Assembly (NCBI GenBank): GCA_027452025.1
Contig: DAIDHI010000062.1
Coordinates: 1-35,256, forward strand
DNA length: 35,256 nucleotides
Direction: 5' to 3'
Origin: Elusimicrobiota bacterium
Lineage (GTDB): Bacteria; Elusimicrobiota; Elusimicrobia; UBA1565; UBA9628
Shown here one piece after another: positions 1-7,604 of this stretch (position 1 is its first letter; every line of letters begins with the position of its first letter). A program made the translations under genes and the position numbers. The notes below the pieces were generated by a model that had not been told where the DNA came from, did not search any database, and saw nothing but the letters and a program-made list of their open reading frames with translations.

Positions 1-1
1 C

Positions 2-1117
2 GACATGACCCTGGAGACGGCGGCCAAGGTGGTCGACCGCATCTTCGAGACGCCCAACAAGGGGCTGACCATCGAGTTCCAGGGCGGCGAGCCCTTGGTC
101 AACTGGCCCGTGGTCAAGTTCATCGTCGAGCGCGCCCTCGAAAAGAACAAGAAGGCCAAGAAGACCCTGGAGCTGGGCCTGGTCTCCAACCTGAGCCTCC
201 TCGACCGGGAAAAGCTGGATTTCCTCCTCGACCGCGGCGTCACCTTCTGCACCTCTCTCGACGGTCCGGCCGAGGTCCATGAGAAAAACCGCCTTTGGCT
301 GGGCGGCACCAGCTACGGCGAGACGGTGCGCTGGTGGGACGAGATCTTCCGGCGCACCAAGCGCAAGCGCTACCGCATCGACGGTCTCACCACGATCACG
401 CGCCTTTCGCTGTCGCATCCCAAGGAGATCGTCGACGAATACCTGGCCCGGGGGGCGCGCGGAGTTTACCTGCGGCCCCTGAGCCCGCTTGGCTTCGCCC
501 TGCAGACCTGGGAGAAGATCGGCTACACCTCCGACGAGTTCCTGGCGTTTTACCGCGCGGCCATGGACTACATCATCGAGCTCAATCTGCGCAACAAGAA
601 GACGCGCTTCTTCGAGAACATGGCCAAGCAGTTCCTGACCAAGATCCTGCTGGGCGAGGAGCCCAACAACCTCGACGTGCGCTCGCCCTGCGGCGCCGGC
701 ATCGGACAGGTGGCCTACAATCACGACGGCCGGATCTTCACCTGCGACGAGGGGCGCATGCTCGGCAAAATGGGCGACGACTCCTTCAAGCTCGGAGACG
801 TCTTCTCCGGCTCCCACGTCGAGACGATGCGCCATCCGGTCGTGCGCACCCTCATCACGGCCTCGACGCTGGAAGGCCAGCCGCAGTGCTCGACGTGCGT
901 CTACAACCCCTACGACGGGGTCTGCCCGATCTACAACTACGTCTCCCAGGGCGACATCAACGGGCGCATGCACTCCAACCAGCGCTGCCACACCCACATG
1001 GGGGTGCTGGACTATCTTTTCGAGCGCATGCGCGAGCCGCGCGTCAAGGAAGTCTTCGCGCGCTGGGTGGCCAAGGCGGGCAAGCCGATCAGGGCGGACA
1101 TCTTCCAGAGGAACTAA
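2..1117 (+). CDS. hxsB: His-Xaa-Ser system radical SAM maturase HxsB (5'-truncated by window edge)
   Basis: This is the C-terminal ~371 residues of a radical SAM/SPASM peptide maturase. The reading frame is open to the window edge, and the N-terminal CxxxCxxC cluster motif must lie upstream, so the Met at base 5 is internal. Visible are the GGEP motif (residues 27-30 from that Met), a TSLDGP stretch, LRPLSPLGFA, and a SPASM-type C-terminus with DGRIFTCDEGRML, CSTCVYNPYDGVC and a final Cys in NQRC. These match the HxsB family as I remember it. The assignment is strongly backed by the next gene, which abuts it (TAA then ATG) and encodes a His-Xaa-Ser repeat protein. Known HxsB works with a second maturase, HxsC, and the small protein HxsD. 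Neither is in the window, and they may lie just upstream. Its role would be modification of HxsA, but the chemistry is not established. Confidence 0.88.
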   Translation, partial: DMTLETAAKVVDRIFETPNKGLTIEFQGGEPLVNWPVVKFIVERALEKNKKAKKTLELGLVSNLSLLDREKLDFLLDRGVTFCTSLDGPAEVHEKNRLWLGGTSYGETVRWWDEIFRRTKRKRYRIDGLTTITRLSLSHPKEIVDEYLARGARGVYLRPLSPLGFALQTWEKIGYTSDEFLAFYRAAMDYIIELNLRNKKTRFFENMAKQFLTKILLGEEPNNLDVRSPCGAGIGQVAYNHDGRIFTCDEGRMLGKMGDDSFKLGDVFSGSHVETMRHPVVRTLITASTLEGQPQCSTCVYNPYDGVCPIYNYVSQGDINGRMHSNQRCHTHMGVLDYLFERMREPRVKEVFARWVAKAGKPIRADIFQRN

Positions 1118-1447
1118 ATGGCAGAGGAAAAGAAGCCGAAGGCGGGCAAGGGCAAGAAGAAAAAGTTCGTCTCCCGCATCAAGAAGGACGTGACGCGCTT
1201 TTTGGTCAGCGAGGAGGCCAAGATCCTCGACTCCGACATCGTCAAGACGGCGGCGGCGCTGGGCATCATCGGCGCCTCGCTCTTGCCCGCCGACGACGTC
1301 CTGGGGATCGCCCACAACAACTACCTCCACAACCAGGGCGGCATCGGCTCCCACACCAGCCACAGTTCCCACGGCTCTCACGGCTCCCACGGCTCCCACG
1401 GCTCCCACGGCTCGCATGGCTCGCACGGCTCCCATGGCCAGTGGTAG
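1118..1447 (+). CDS. hxsA: His-Xaa-Ser repeat protein HxsA (modified-peptide precursor)
   Basis: This 109-aa protein has a Lys-rich N-terminus (residues 4-18), a central hydrophobic stretch (about residues 42-57, AAALGIIGASLLP) and a C-terminal tract with His at every third position from H79 to H106. That gives nine consecutive His-Xaa-Ser triads (first HTS, HSS, then HGS), ending GQW. This is the hallmark of HxsA, the presumed substrate of the HxsB/HxsC radical SAM pair. The gene starts directly after the hxsB stop codon, so the two are translationally linked. The leader-plus-repeat layout suggests a RiPP-like precursor whose His or Ser residues are modified or cross-linked; that is inference from the family. 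The last 14 bases overlap the next gene. Confidence 0.9.
   Translation: MAEEKKPKAGKGKKKKFVSRIKKDVTRFLVSEEAKILDSDIVKTAAALGIIGASLLPADDVLGIAHNNYLHNQGGIGSHTSHSSHGSHGSHGSHGSHGSHGSHGSHGQW
1352..1435 (+). repeat. 9-bp tandem repeats encoding the HxS tract
   Basis: Near-perfect 9-base units (GGC TCC CAC and synonymous variants such as TCT, TCG, CAT) run in frame through the end of hxsA and encode Gly-Ser-His. Third-position variation between units shows selection on the amino acids and not a very recent array. The unit length is a multiple of three, so slippage would change the number of HxS triads without shifting frame. Confidence 0.9.
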
Positions 1448-2432
1448 GGCGCTCCGGCTCGCCGCCTCGGCCCTCCTCGCCCTGGCCGCGGCGCCCTCGC
1501 TGCCGGCGCGGGCGGCGCGCGGGGCGGGCGGCGCCAAGGCCCCGGCGCAGCCGGGGTCCCAACAGCCCGACCTGGATCAGCTCGTGCAAGTGCTCGGAAA
1601 CCGCAAGACCGGCGATCCGGCCTTCCAGGCGCAGGCCATGCGCGGCTACGTCTGCTCCGCGCTGGCCGGCAATAACACCGATCTTTGCGCGCCCATGGAC
1701 GCCTTGGCCGGCGACGCGGGCCTGACCTGCCGCTGGGACGCGATGCTCGCGGCCTATCTGCCCCCGCGGACCAGCCCCGTGCTCGACGGGATCTGCCGGG
1801 AACTCGTCGTCGCCTGGAAGGACCTGGTCCGCAAGGGCCAGGAAGGCGAATTCTGCCAGGAGCTGGCCGTCGCGCTGCGCACCCACAACCCCGACGCCAT
1901 CTGCGGCGACGCCGCCCGCTTCGCTCCGCGCGGGGAGGAGGGGGCCTTCTCCAAGGGCTGCTCGCAGACGCTGGCATTCCTGTCCGGCGCGCAGGCTTGC
2001 CGGGGCGTGCGCGGGGGGCCCACGGCCCCGGTCTGCCGCGACTTCGCGTACCTGGCGCAGGCTTTCCCGACGCAGAACAAGAAGCTTTGCCGCCGCTCGC
2101 TGCTTTGCGAGGGCGCCGTCAGCCGGTCCGTCGCGGCCTGCGACAAGATCAAGCGGCAAGCCGCGCGCGAGTTCATGAAGTCGGACTCGCTTTCGGACGA
2201 CGCGGCGCAGTTGCGCGACGAGATCGCGCTGCGGGTGCAGTACGGCTATCCGATCCAGGGCGCCGCTCACGGCTCGATTGGCGACCTCGTGAAGAAGGAA
2301 AAGGCCTTCCGCGAAGGCCACGGCTATCCGCCCTTGCGGCCCGGAGACCAGTTTTTGTCGACGATGTCGTCCGGCGAGCGGCAGCGGGCCGTGGAGCAGG
2401 AAGAGCAGCGCAGCCGGCAGGAGCAGCAGTAG
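1434..2432 (+). CDS. Exported Cys-rich protein of unknown function
   Basis: This 332-aa protein begins with a clear Sec signal peptide (Arg-containing n-region, a hydrophobic run LAASALLALAAA, and a PARA cleavage-like site near residue 27). The mature part holds twelve cysteines (C74, C85, C99, C121, C141, C157, C176, C189, C201, C219, C225, C236), spaced fairly evenly as expected for disulfide-paired helical repeats, followed by a charged Gln/Glu/Arg-rich tail. I recognise no family. The start at 1434 lies inside the 3' end of hxsA, and an in-frame ATG at 1416 is an alternative adding six residues. Neither has a visible Shine-Dalgarno sequence, so coupling to hxsA translation is likely. Its position right after hxsBA suggests an envelope partner or carrier for the modified peptide; that is inference only. 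Confidence 0.75.
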   Translation: MASGRALRLAASALLALAAAPSLPARAARGAGGAKAPAQPGSQQPDLDQLVQVLGNRKTGDPAFQAQAMRGYVCSALAGNNTDLCAPMDALAGDAGLTCRWDAMLAAYLPPRTSPVLDGICRELVVAWKDLVRKGQEGEFCQELAVALRTHNPDAICGDAARFAPRGEEGAFSKGCSQTLAFLSGAQACRGVRGGPTAPVCRDFAYLAQAFPTQNKKLCRRSLLCEGAVSRSVAACDKIKRQAAREFMKSDSLSDDAAQLRDEIALRVQYGYPIQGAAHGSIGDLVKKEKAFREGHGYPPLRPGDQFLSTMSSGERQRAVEQEEQRSRQEQQ

Positions 2433-2469
2433 CCGCCGCGCTCGCCGGACCGGGCGTCGAGGGGGATCG

Positions 2470-4305
2470 ATGAGCCGCAAGGTCCTGGTCCGCTGCCGTC
2501 CGGGCACGGACCTGGGTCGTCATCATCAGCTCAGGGCGCTGGAGGCCGCGCGCGGCCTGCGCGGGCCCGACGCGAGCGCCTTCGAGCGCGTCGAGTTGCG
2601 GCTGGGCCAGGCTCCCGCCGGGGCGCGGCTGAGCGTCCGAGGCCTCTGGCTCGACGTGCCCGCGGACTGGACTCTCGCGGCGGACCTGGGAAGCCGCCTG
2701 GCGGCCTTGACGCGGCGGGCGCAGCCGGGAGGCGAGCCGCCGGCGCCCGGCGAGCGCCGCGGCGCGGGCCGTCCCAAGGCGCTGTTCTTCAAGAGCCTGC
2801 TCAACTCCGCCGACAAGGAGCTCGGAGCCGCCCATCTCTACCAAGGCGTATTCTACATCGCCTCGGCGCTCAAGGCGGCCGGCATCGCCTGCGTGCTCGT
2901 CGACGGCCGCATCTCGCTTGAGGAAGGGCGCTTGGTCACCGAGCCCGAGGCCCTGGAGCGGGCGCTGCGCGACAATCCCGACGTCAACTTCGTCGGGATC
3001 ACGCTCTTCGACGCTTATTTCGAGAAGGCGCGGGCGCTCGTCGAGTTCGTCAAGAGCCGCAGCGAGGCGTTCGTCGCCGTGGGCGGAAGCATGCCGAGCC
3101 AGCATCCGCGCCAGACCCTGGCGCATCTTCCCGGCGTCGACTTCCTCGTGCGCGGCGCGGGCGAGGAAGTCGTGCCGCGGATGCTCGGCATCCTCGGAGG
3201 CTCCAACGCGCGCACGGGGCTTTCCGAGGGGCAGCTGGAGGCTCTGGGCGAGCTGGGCGGCGTCTGGACGGCGCGGCCGGGCCTGCTGCAGGCGGCCTCC
3301 CCCGACCACGTCATCCGCGTCGAGGACATGGACTCCTCGCGCCTGGATTTCTCCCTGCTCGACCGCGCTCACGTGTCGGCCGGCACGGTCCTCTACTTTT
3401 CGCGCGGCTGCCCCTATGCCTGCCTCTTCTGCACCTCGCAGGACAAGGCGCGCTTCACGGGCAAGAGCGCGCGGGAGCTGGCGCGCACGCTTTCGGCCTA
3501 CGGCCGCCGCCTGCGCGAGCTCTACGGGCGCTGGTCGGCCGTGCCCGCGCCGGCCTTCGGCGTCGGCTTCTACGACGACGACTTCCTCTCCGACCGCGAC
3601 CGGGCCATCGAGCTCTTCGAGGTGTTTCGCAAGTCGCCTTTTCACATCCAGTTCTTCCAGTCTTCCATCAACTCCTTTTACCGCGGCCACGGCCGCGCGG
3701 GCAGCGAGGAGCTCGACGAAGACCTCCTCGACGCCATGCCGGAGGCGCTTTTCCTGCCCAAATGGGGCGACGTGGGCGCGGCCGCCCGGCGGCCCTACGT
3801 CTACATCGGCACAGAGAACTACTGCGACGAGGAGCTGCGCCGCCTGGGCAAGCCCTACCGCTACGCGCGCGTCGAACGGCTGGTCGCGGAGCTCAGCCGC
3901 CGCCGCATCCGGCAGGCCCACCACTTCATCGTCAGCAACGCCCGCACCCGGCCCGGGCAGATCCTGGAGAACCTGGAGCGCATCGCGGCCCTCGACGCGC
4001 GCCACGCCCCCTATTACGGCGTGCTCAAGCCCGTGATCTCCCACCTGGTCTCTTTCTATTCCTCGCCCAGCTACCAGACGCTGGAGAAGCTCGGGCTGCT
4101 CGGCTGCGCGCGCGTGCGCGAGCGCTTGAGCCTCCCGGGCTTCCCGGAGCTCGACTATCCCCTCGTCGACCGGGACCTGCCCCGAGACGAGCGGGCCCGG
4201 GAGATGGCCGCCTTGATGAGCTCCTGGACGACCGGCTCGTGGGAGCGGGCGCTGGCCCAGGCCCGCGCCTACCTCGGGCGCAGCGAGGCGCGAGTCGCCG
4301 GATGA
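2470..4305 (+). CDS. B12-binding-domain radical SAM protein
   Basis: This 611-aa protein has the class B layout. A poorly conserved N-terminal ~100 residues is followed by a cobalamin-binding-like Rossmann domain (about residues 104-245) with FVGITLFDAYFEKA, AVGGSMPSQHP and VDFLVRGAGEE, matching the usual vGGpH...vDfvvrGEGE pattern. The radical SAM core follows, with C314-x3-C318-x2-C321 in RGCPYACLFC. The DxHxxG base-off motif is not seen, which is common in this class. Such enzymes typically methylate or rearrange unactivated carbons. A purine-rich GAGGGGG stands 4 bases before the ATG, and a 37-base gap separates the gene from the preceding one, the only real gap in this operon. Its stop overlaps the next start (ATGA). 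Substrate unknown. Confidence 0.9.
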   Translation: MSRKVLVRCRPGTDLGRHHQLRALEAARGLRGPDASAFERVELRLGQAPAGARLSVRGLWLDVPADWTLAADLGSRLAALTRRAQPGGEPPAPGERRGAGRPKALFFKSLLNSADKELGAAHLYQGVFYIASALKAAGIACVLVDGRISLEEGRLVTEPEALERALRDNPDVNFVGITLFDAYFEKARALVEFVKSRSEAFVAVGGSMPSQHPRQTLAHLPGVDFLVRGAGEEVVPRMLGILGGSNARTGLSEGQLEALGELGGVWTARPGLLQAASPDHVIRVEDMDSSRLDFSLLDRAHVSAGTVLYFSRGCPYACLFCTSQDKARFTGKSARELARTLSAYGRRLRELYGRWSAVPAPAFGVGFYDDDFLSDRDRAIELFEVFRKSPFHIQFFQSSINSFYRGHGRAGSEELDEDLLDAMPEALFLPKWGDVGAAARRPYVYIGTENYCDEELRRLGKPYRYARVERLVAELSRRRIRQAHHFIVSNARTRPGQILENLERIAALDARHAPYYGVLKPVISHLVSFYSSPSYQTLEKLGLLGCARVRERLSLPGFPELDYPLVDRDLPRDERAREMAALMSSWTTGSWERALAQARAYLGRSEARVAG

Positions 4306-5462
4306 TCCCCACGGTTTCGCGGTTCGCGGAGTGCTCCCTCTACGCGGTGGGCCTGGGCGCCTCCGTGCAGGATATGGCGCGCCGCAAGGTCGCCAACCGC
4401 TGGATCGTCGCCGCGCTGGCCGCGTCCGCCCTGGCGCTGGCCGTCATGGGCCTGGGCACCCTGCTCGGCGCGCGGCAGGCGTCCTTCCTGGGGCTGGGGA
4501 CGCGCTATCTTCCGCCGGGCTTCTACGTCGAGGCCGGCGTCCATTTCCTGCTCTCGGCGGCGGCGGCGATCGCCCTCTGGTATCTGCGCGTGTGGCCGGC
4601 CGGCGACGCCAAGCTGTTCATCGCGCTGTCTTGCCTGCTGGCCGTGGCCCAGCCGGGCTTGAGGGGCTTTCCGAACTGGCTCTTCCTCATCGCCTTGATC
4701 AACATCTTCGTGGCGGCCGGCGTCTACGTGACCGGCGTCGTGCTCTATGAGTGGGGAGCGATCGCGTGGCGCCTGGACTCGCGGGGGGCGTCGCGAGAGC
4801 TCCATGCCTTCGCGGCGCGCTGGCTCCAGCGCGCGCGCGAGCAATGGAGCCGCCGGCAAAACTACGTCATGGTCGGCTGGAACACCCTGGCGATGTTTTT
4901 GTGCTTCAGCCTGCTCTTGTCGGCCCTCAGGCTGCGCCTGACCAACGCGGCGCAGTATCTCGCCGTCTACCTGGTCCTTTATTTTTCCTGGCGCTGGATC
5001 CGGGTGCTGTTCGTGCGCAAGAGCGTCTGCCGGTGGTCGTTCTTCCTGGTGACGCTGGTCGTGATTCCATCCGGCGCATACTTGCGCTGGGGCCTGGTGC
5101 GGCACTTGCTGGCGAGCGTCAAGTTCACGGCGGGCTTCGACGTCTTCCTGGTCTCTTTTCAGCGCGTCGTGGATCTCTATCTGCAGGCGAGCCGCCGCCG
5201 GTCCGTGGACGTGGCGCAGCTGCGCGAGGGGATGGTGCTCACCCAAGAAAGCTGGCAGGAGCTCTTGGGCGGCGAGGAGGAGCCGCGCTACGCCGACGGC
5301 CTCTCGAGCGAGGACCTGGCGCGCATCGAGCGCAGGTCGGGCGCGCGGGCCGTCGTCTATTGGCACCGGCCCTTCGCCCTGTGGATATTCCTGGGCTGCC
5401 TGTGGACCTTGTACATGAGGGAGAACGTGGTGCAATGGCTCACGCGACTCGCCCGCCGGTAA
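4302..5462 (+). CDS. A24-family prepilin-peptidase-like membrane protein
   Basis: This 386-aa polytopic membrane protein carries both acidic motifs expected of family A24 aspartic prepilin peptidases (PilD/FlaK type): D24 in VQDMARRKVANRW, resembling the D...r.iPN motif at the first helix boundary, and D102 in AGDAKLF, resembling the GxGDxKL motif. Further hydrophobic segments follow (about 115-145, 190-210, 220-275), then a soluble segment (QLREGMVLTQESW, about 305-360) and a final transmembrane helix. It is much longer than minimal A24 peptidases and lacks an N-terminal Cys-rich methylase domain. The ATG overlaps the preceding stop (ATGA). Known members cleave type IV prepilin-like leaders. 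No obvious prepilin is encoded beside it, so the target is unknown. It could also be an inactive relative. Confidence 0.72.
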   Translation: MIPTVSRFAECSLYAVGLGASVQDMARRKVANRWIVAALAASALALAVMGLGTLLGARQASFLGLGTRYLPPGFYVEAGVHFLLSAAAAIALWYLRVWPAGDAKLFIALSCLLAVAQPGLRGFPNWLFLIALINIFVAAGVYVTGVVLYEWGAIAWRLDSRGASRELHAFAARWLQRAREQWSRRQNYVMVGWNTLAMFLCFSLLLSALRLRLTNAAQYLAVYLVLYFSWRWIRVLFVRKSVCRWSFFLVTLVVIPSGAYLRWGLVRHLLASVKFTAGFDVFLVSFQRVVDLYLQASRRRSVDVAQLREGMVLTQESWQELLGGEEEPRYADGLSSEDLARIERRSGARAVVYWHRPFALWIFLGCLWTLYMRENVVQWLTRLARR

Positions 5463-6418
5463 GCCAGGTCGCCCGCCAAGGCGGCCGCCGGCCGACGCGG
5501 CTGGAGTTCCACATGTCCTCGGCGTGCGACCAGCGCTGCCCGTTCTGCTCCGAGAGCGAGCGCATGGCTCGCTACGCGCGCGACCCGATCTCCTACGGCA
5601 GCATCGTCAGGATACTCATTCGCGAGCGCCGGCGGGGCTTCGACCACGTCACCTTCACGGGGGGAGAGCCGACGCTTCATCCGCGCTTCGCCGACGTCCT
5701 GCGCGCGGCCAAGCGCCTGGGCTACCGCACCTACGTAACCTCGGACGGCACCCGCTTTTCCGACGAGCGCTTCGCCCGCGAGACCCTGCCCCTGCTCGAC
5801 GAGATCTGCCTCTCCATCCACGGCGACCGCCCGGCCGTCCACGACCCGCTGGTGGGCTCGCCCGGCAGCTTCGAGCGCCTGATGCGCGCCGTGCGGCTCA
5901 TCGAGAAGGCGAGCCCGCGCCCCTATCTGCTCACCAACACGGTGATCACGCGCCCTAACCTCGACCGCATCGCCGCCACGGTCCGCTTCCTGGCCGGCCT
6001 GGGGCCCGTGCGCCATTGCACCGTCTCCAACCTGGCGCCGGACGGCGACGGCCTCAAGAACTTCGCCGCCCTCGCCGTCTCGCTGCGCGAGATCGGGGCG
6101 CTGGCGCCCGCCCTCGCCGAGACCGCCCGGCGCGCGGGGGTGACCGTGCGCGTCTTCGGCGTCCCGTTGTGCGTGCTCGGGGAGCGCTTCGACCTGCCCA
6201 ACGACCTCCACTGGGCGCCGCGCGTGACCGTCGAGCGCGGGCGCGTCGACGGGCGGGTGGGGCTCCAGGAGATCTACAGCCCGCATCCGGGAAGGCTGCG
6301 TTTCTACGCTCCGCGCTGCCGCGGCTGCGCCTGGCGCGAGGGCTGTTTCGGCGTCTTCAAGTCCTATTACGACCGCTTCGGCGACGGCGAGCTCGAGCCC
6401 CGCGGGGAGGCCGCGTGA
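5435..6418 (+). CDS. Radical SAM protein with C-terminal CxxCx5C motif
   Basis: This 327-aa protein has C31-x3-C35-x2-C38 (ACDQRCPFCSE), GGEP at 76-79 and a SIHGD strand motif, all typical of the SPASM/twitch-related radical SAM superfamily. Near the end, C295-x2-C298-x5-C304 (CRGCAWREGC) suggests an auxiliary iron-sulfur site. The same spacing recurs in three other proteins of this window. The start at 5435 overlaps the preceding gene by 28 bases and is the only Met ahead of the cluster motif that leaves room for the first strand. The stop overlaps the next start (GTGA). Function is likely peptide or small-molecule modification; substrate unknown. Confidence 0.88.
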   Translation: MAHATRPPVSQVARQGGRRPTRLEFHMSSACDQRCPFCSESERMARYARDPISYGSIVRILIRERRRGFDHVTFTGGEPTLHPRFADVLRAAKRLGYRTYVTSDGTRFSDERFARETLPLLDEICLSIHGDRPAVHDPLVGSPGSFERLMRAVRLIEKASPRPYLLTNTVITRPNLDRIAATVRFLAGLGPVRHCTVSNLAPDGDGLKNFAALAVSLREIGALAPALAETARRAGVTVRVFGVPLCVLGERFDLPNDLHWAPRVTVERGRVDGRVGLQEIYSPHPGRLRFYAPRCRGCAWREGCFGVFKSYYDRFGDGELEPRGEAA

Positions 6419-6831
6419 CGGCCTCGCCCCTCTGGGCGGCGGGCTTTGCGGCAGGCTATTTCCTGCTCTGCCTGCGCTTGGGCGAGCGCTTTCCGTTTTC
6501 GAAATACTCGATGTACGCGGTCACCGCGCGGCGCAAGGCCGGGGCGGTGCCCGTGTTTTTGGCCGACGGCCGGCCCGCGCCCATCGAGCGCTACACGGCT
6601 TTTTCGGGCATCGATCCCGAGCGCATCTCGCCGCCGCCCTCGACGTGCTCGCTCGAGTGGCGCGTCCACGAGCTGCGGCGCTGGCTCTCCAGCCACCGCA
6701 GCGAGCCGGGCGCGGCGCCCGGGCCCGTCTCCGTGGCCGTGGGCTATCGCCTGCTCGCGCTCGGGCCGGACGGGCGGCTGGCCGAGCGCCTCAAGCTCGT
6801 GGCGAGGGGGAGCGCGTGGCCGCGGGGCTGA
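6415..6831 (+). CDS. Small protein with N-terminal hydrophobic segment, partner of the HTTM-like protein
   Basis: This 138-aa protein starts with GTG overlapping the preceding stop (GTGA). A hydrophobic helix (about residues 5-20, LWAAGFAAGYFLLCL) is followed by RFPFSKYSMYA, which resembles the PF..Y.MF motif of small proteins often encoded beside HTTM/vitamin-K-carboxylase-like membrane proteins, and then a soluble domain. It overlaps the next gene, an HTTM-like protein, by 16 bases, supporting a two-gene unit. No catalytic motif is seen. Function unknown. Confidence 0.65.
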   Translation: MTASPLWAAGFAAGYFLLCLRLGERFPFSKYSMYAVTARRKAGAVPVFLADGRPAPIERYTAFSGIDPERISPPPSTCSLEWRVHELRRWLSSHRSEPGAAPGPVSVAVGYRLLALGPDGRLAERLKLVARGSAWPRG

Positions 6832-7604
6832 GCGCCTGGGGCCGCTGGCTCTTCTGCGCCTGCCTGGCGATTTCCTGGCTCGACTCGCTGGGCAACGCCT
6901 TTTCGAGCGAGTCCTTGCCCTATACCCGCGGCATCCGCTTGACGCCGGGCGCGCCCGGACGCCGGTCCTGGGCCCTGGGCGCGGCGACGGCGGCCTTCGC
7001 CGCCGCGCTGGCGGGGTTCGCGCAGCGCCGCGCCCAGGCGGTCTGCGGGCTGGCCGCGCTCGGGCTGCTGGCCTGGCTGCGGCGCGAGGAGATCTCGCGC
7101 TGGCCCGGCGAGGAGGTCGTGCGCCTGGGCAAGTATTTCCCGTCCGCGGCCTGCCTGGCCGGCTATCTCGCGGCCTATCTCGCCTGCGCGGCGCGGCCCG
7201 CCGCCTACCGGGAAGCCGCCGGCTGGGAGGCGGCCTGCGGAGTCCTCGCCGGGGCCTACGCGATCTCGGCGTGGATGAAGTGGAAGGAGGCCGGCCGCGA
7301 GTGGTTTTCCAGCGCGAACATGGGCCTGCTCATCGCCGAGCGCGCCCACGACAAGCCGGCGTGGCTGGCGCCGGCGCGGCTGTTCGTGGCCAGTTCCCCG
7401 CGGCTGTGCGTGGCGCTGGCCGCGGCGGGTCTCGGCCTGGAGGCCCTGGCGCTGGGGTTCGTCGCGCCGCCGCTGCGCTGGCCCTTCGCGGCCGCCTCCG
7501 CGCTCTTCCAGGCCTTGATCGCGGTGTTCCTCGGCTACGTGGAGCTGGAATGGATCCTGATCGTCGCCGTCCTGGCGCTTTTGACCGTCCCGGGGGGCGC
7601 GTGA
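6816..7604 (+). CDS. HTTM-like polytopic membrane protein
   Basis: This 262-aa protein has about six hydrophobic segments (near 10-22, 53-70, 74-88, 110-128, 138-153, 195-258). The ISAWMKWKEAGREWF stretch (151-164) resembles the K...G..W motif of the horizontally transferred transmembrane (HTTM) and DoxX-like families, which are related to vitamin-K-dependent gamma-carboxylase. Catalytic residues of true carboxylases cannot be confirmed. The start is a GTG within the preceding gene; the last four bases overlap the next gene (GTGA). In HTTM families the proposed roles are quinone-linked redox or modification reactions at the membrane. Here that is inference. Confidence 0.6.
   Translation: MAAGLSAWGRWLFCACLAISWLDSLGNAFSSESLPYTRGIRLTPGAPGRRSWALGAATAAFAAALAGFAQRRAQAVCGLAALGLLAWLRREEISRWPGEEVVRLGKYFPSAACLAGYLAAYLACAARPAAYREAAGWEAACGVLAGAYAISAWMKWKEAGREWFSSANMGLLIAERAHDKPAWLAPARLFVASSPRLCVALAAAGLGLEALALGFVAPPLRWPFAAASALFQALIAVFLGYVELEWILIVAVLALLTVPGGA

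Noticed and set aside
1352..1435. CRISPR-like or satellite repeat array
   Set aside because: Units are 9 bases without spacers and stay in frame as Gly-Ser-His codons. It is the coding repeat of hxsA.
1266..2507. Long - strand open frame opposite hxsA and the exported protein
   Set aside because: It arises from high GC and the repeat's antisense (Ser-Arg-Gly runs). No motif, and it conflicts with two well-supported + strand genes.
4269..5435. Long - strand open frame opposite the A24-like protein
   Set aside because: Translation is low-complexity Arg/Gln/Glu/Ala without motifs, a typical GC shadow. The + strand shows membrane segments and A24 motifs.
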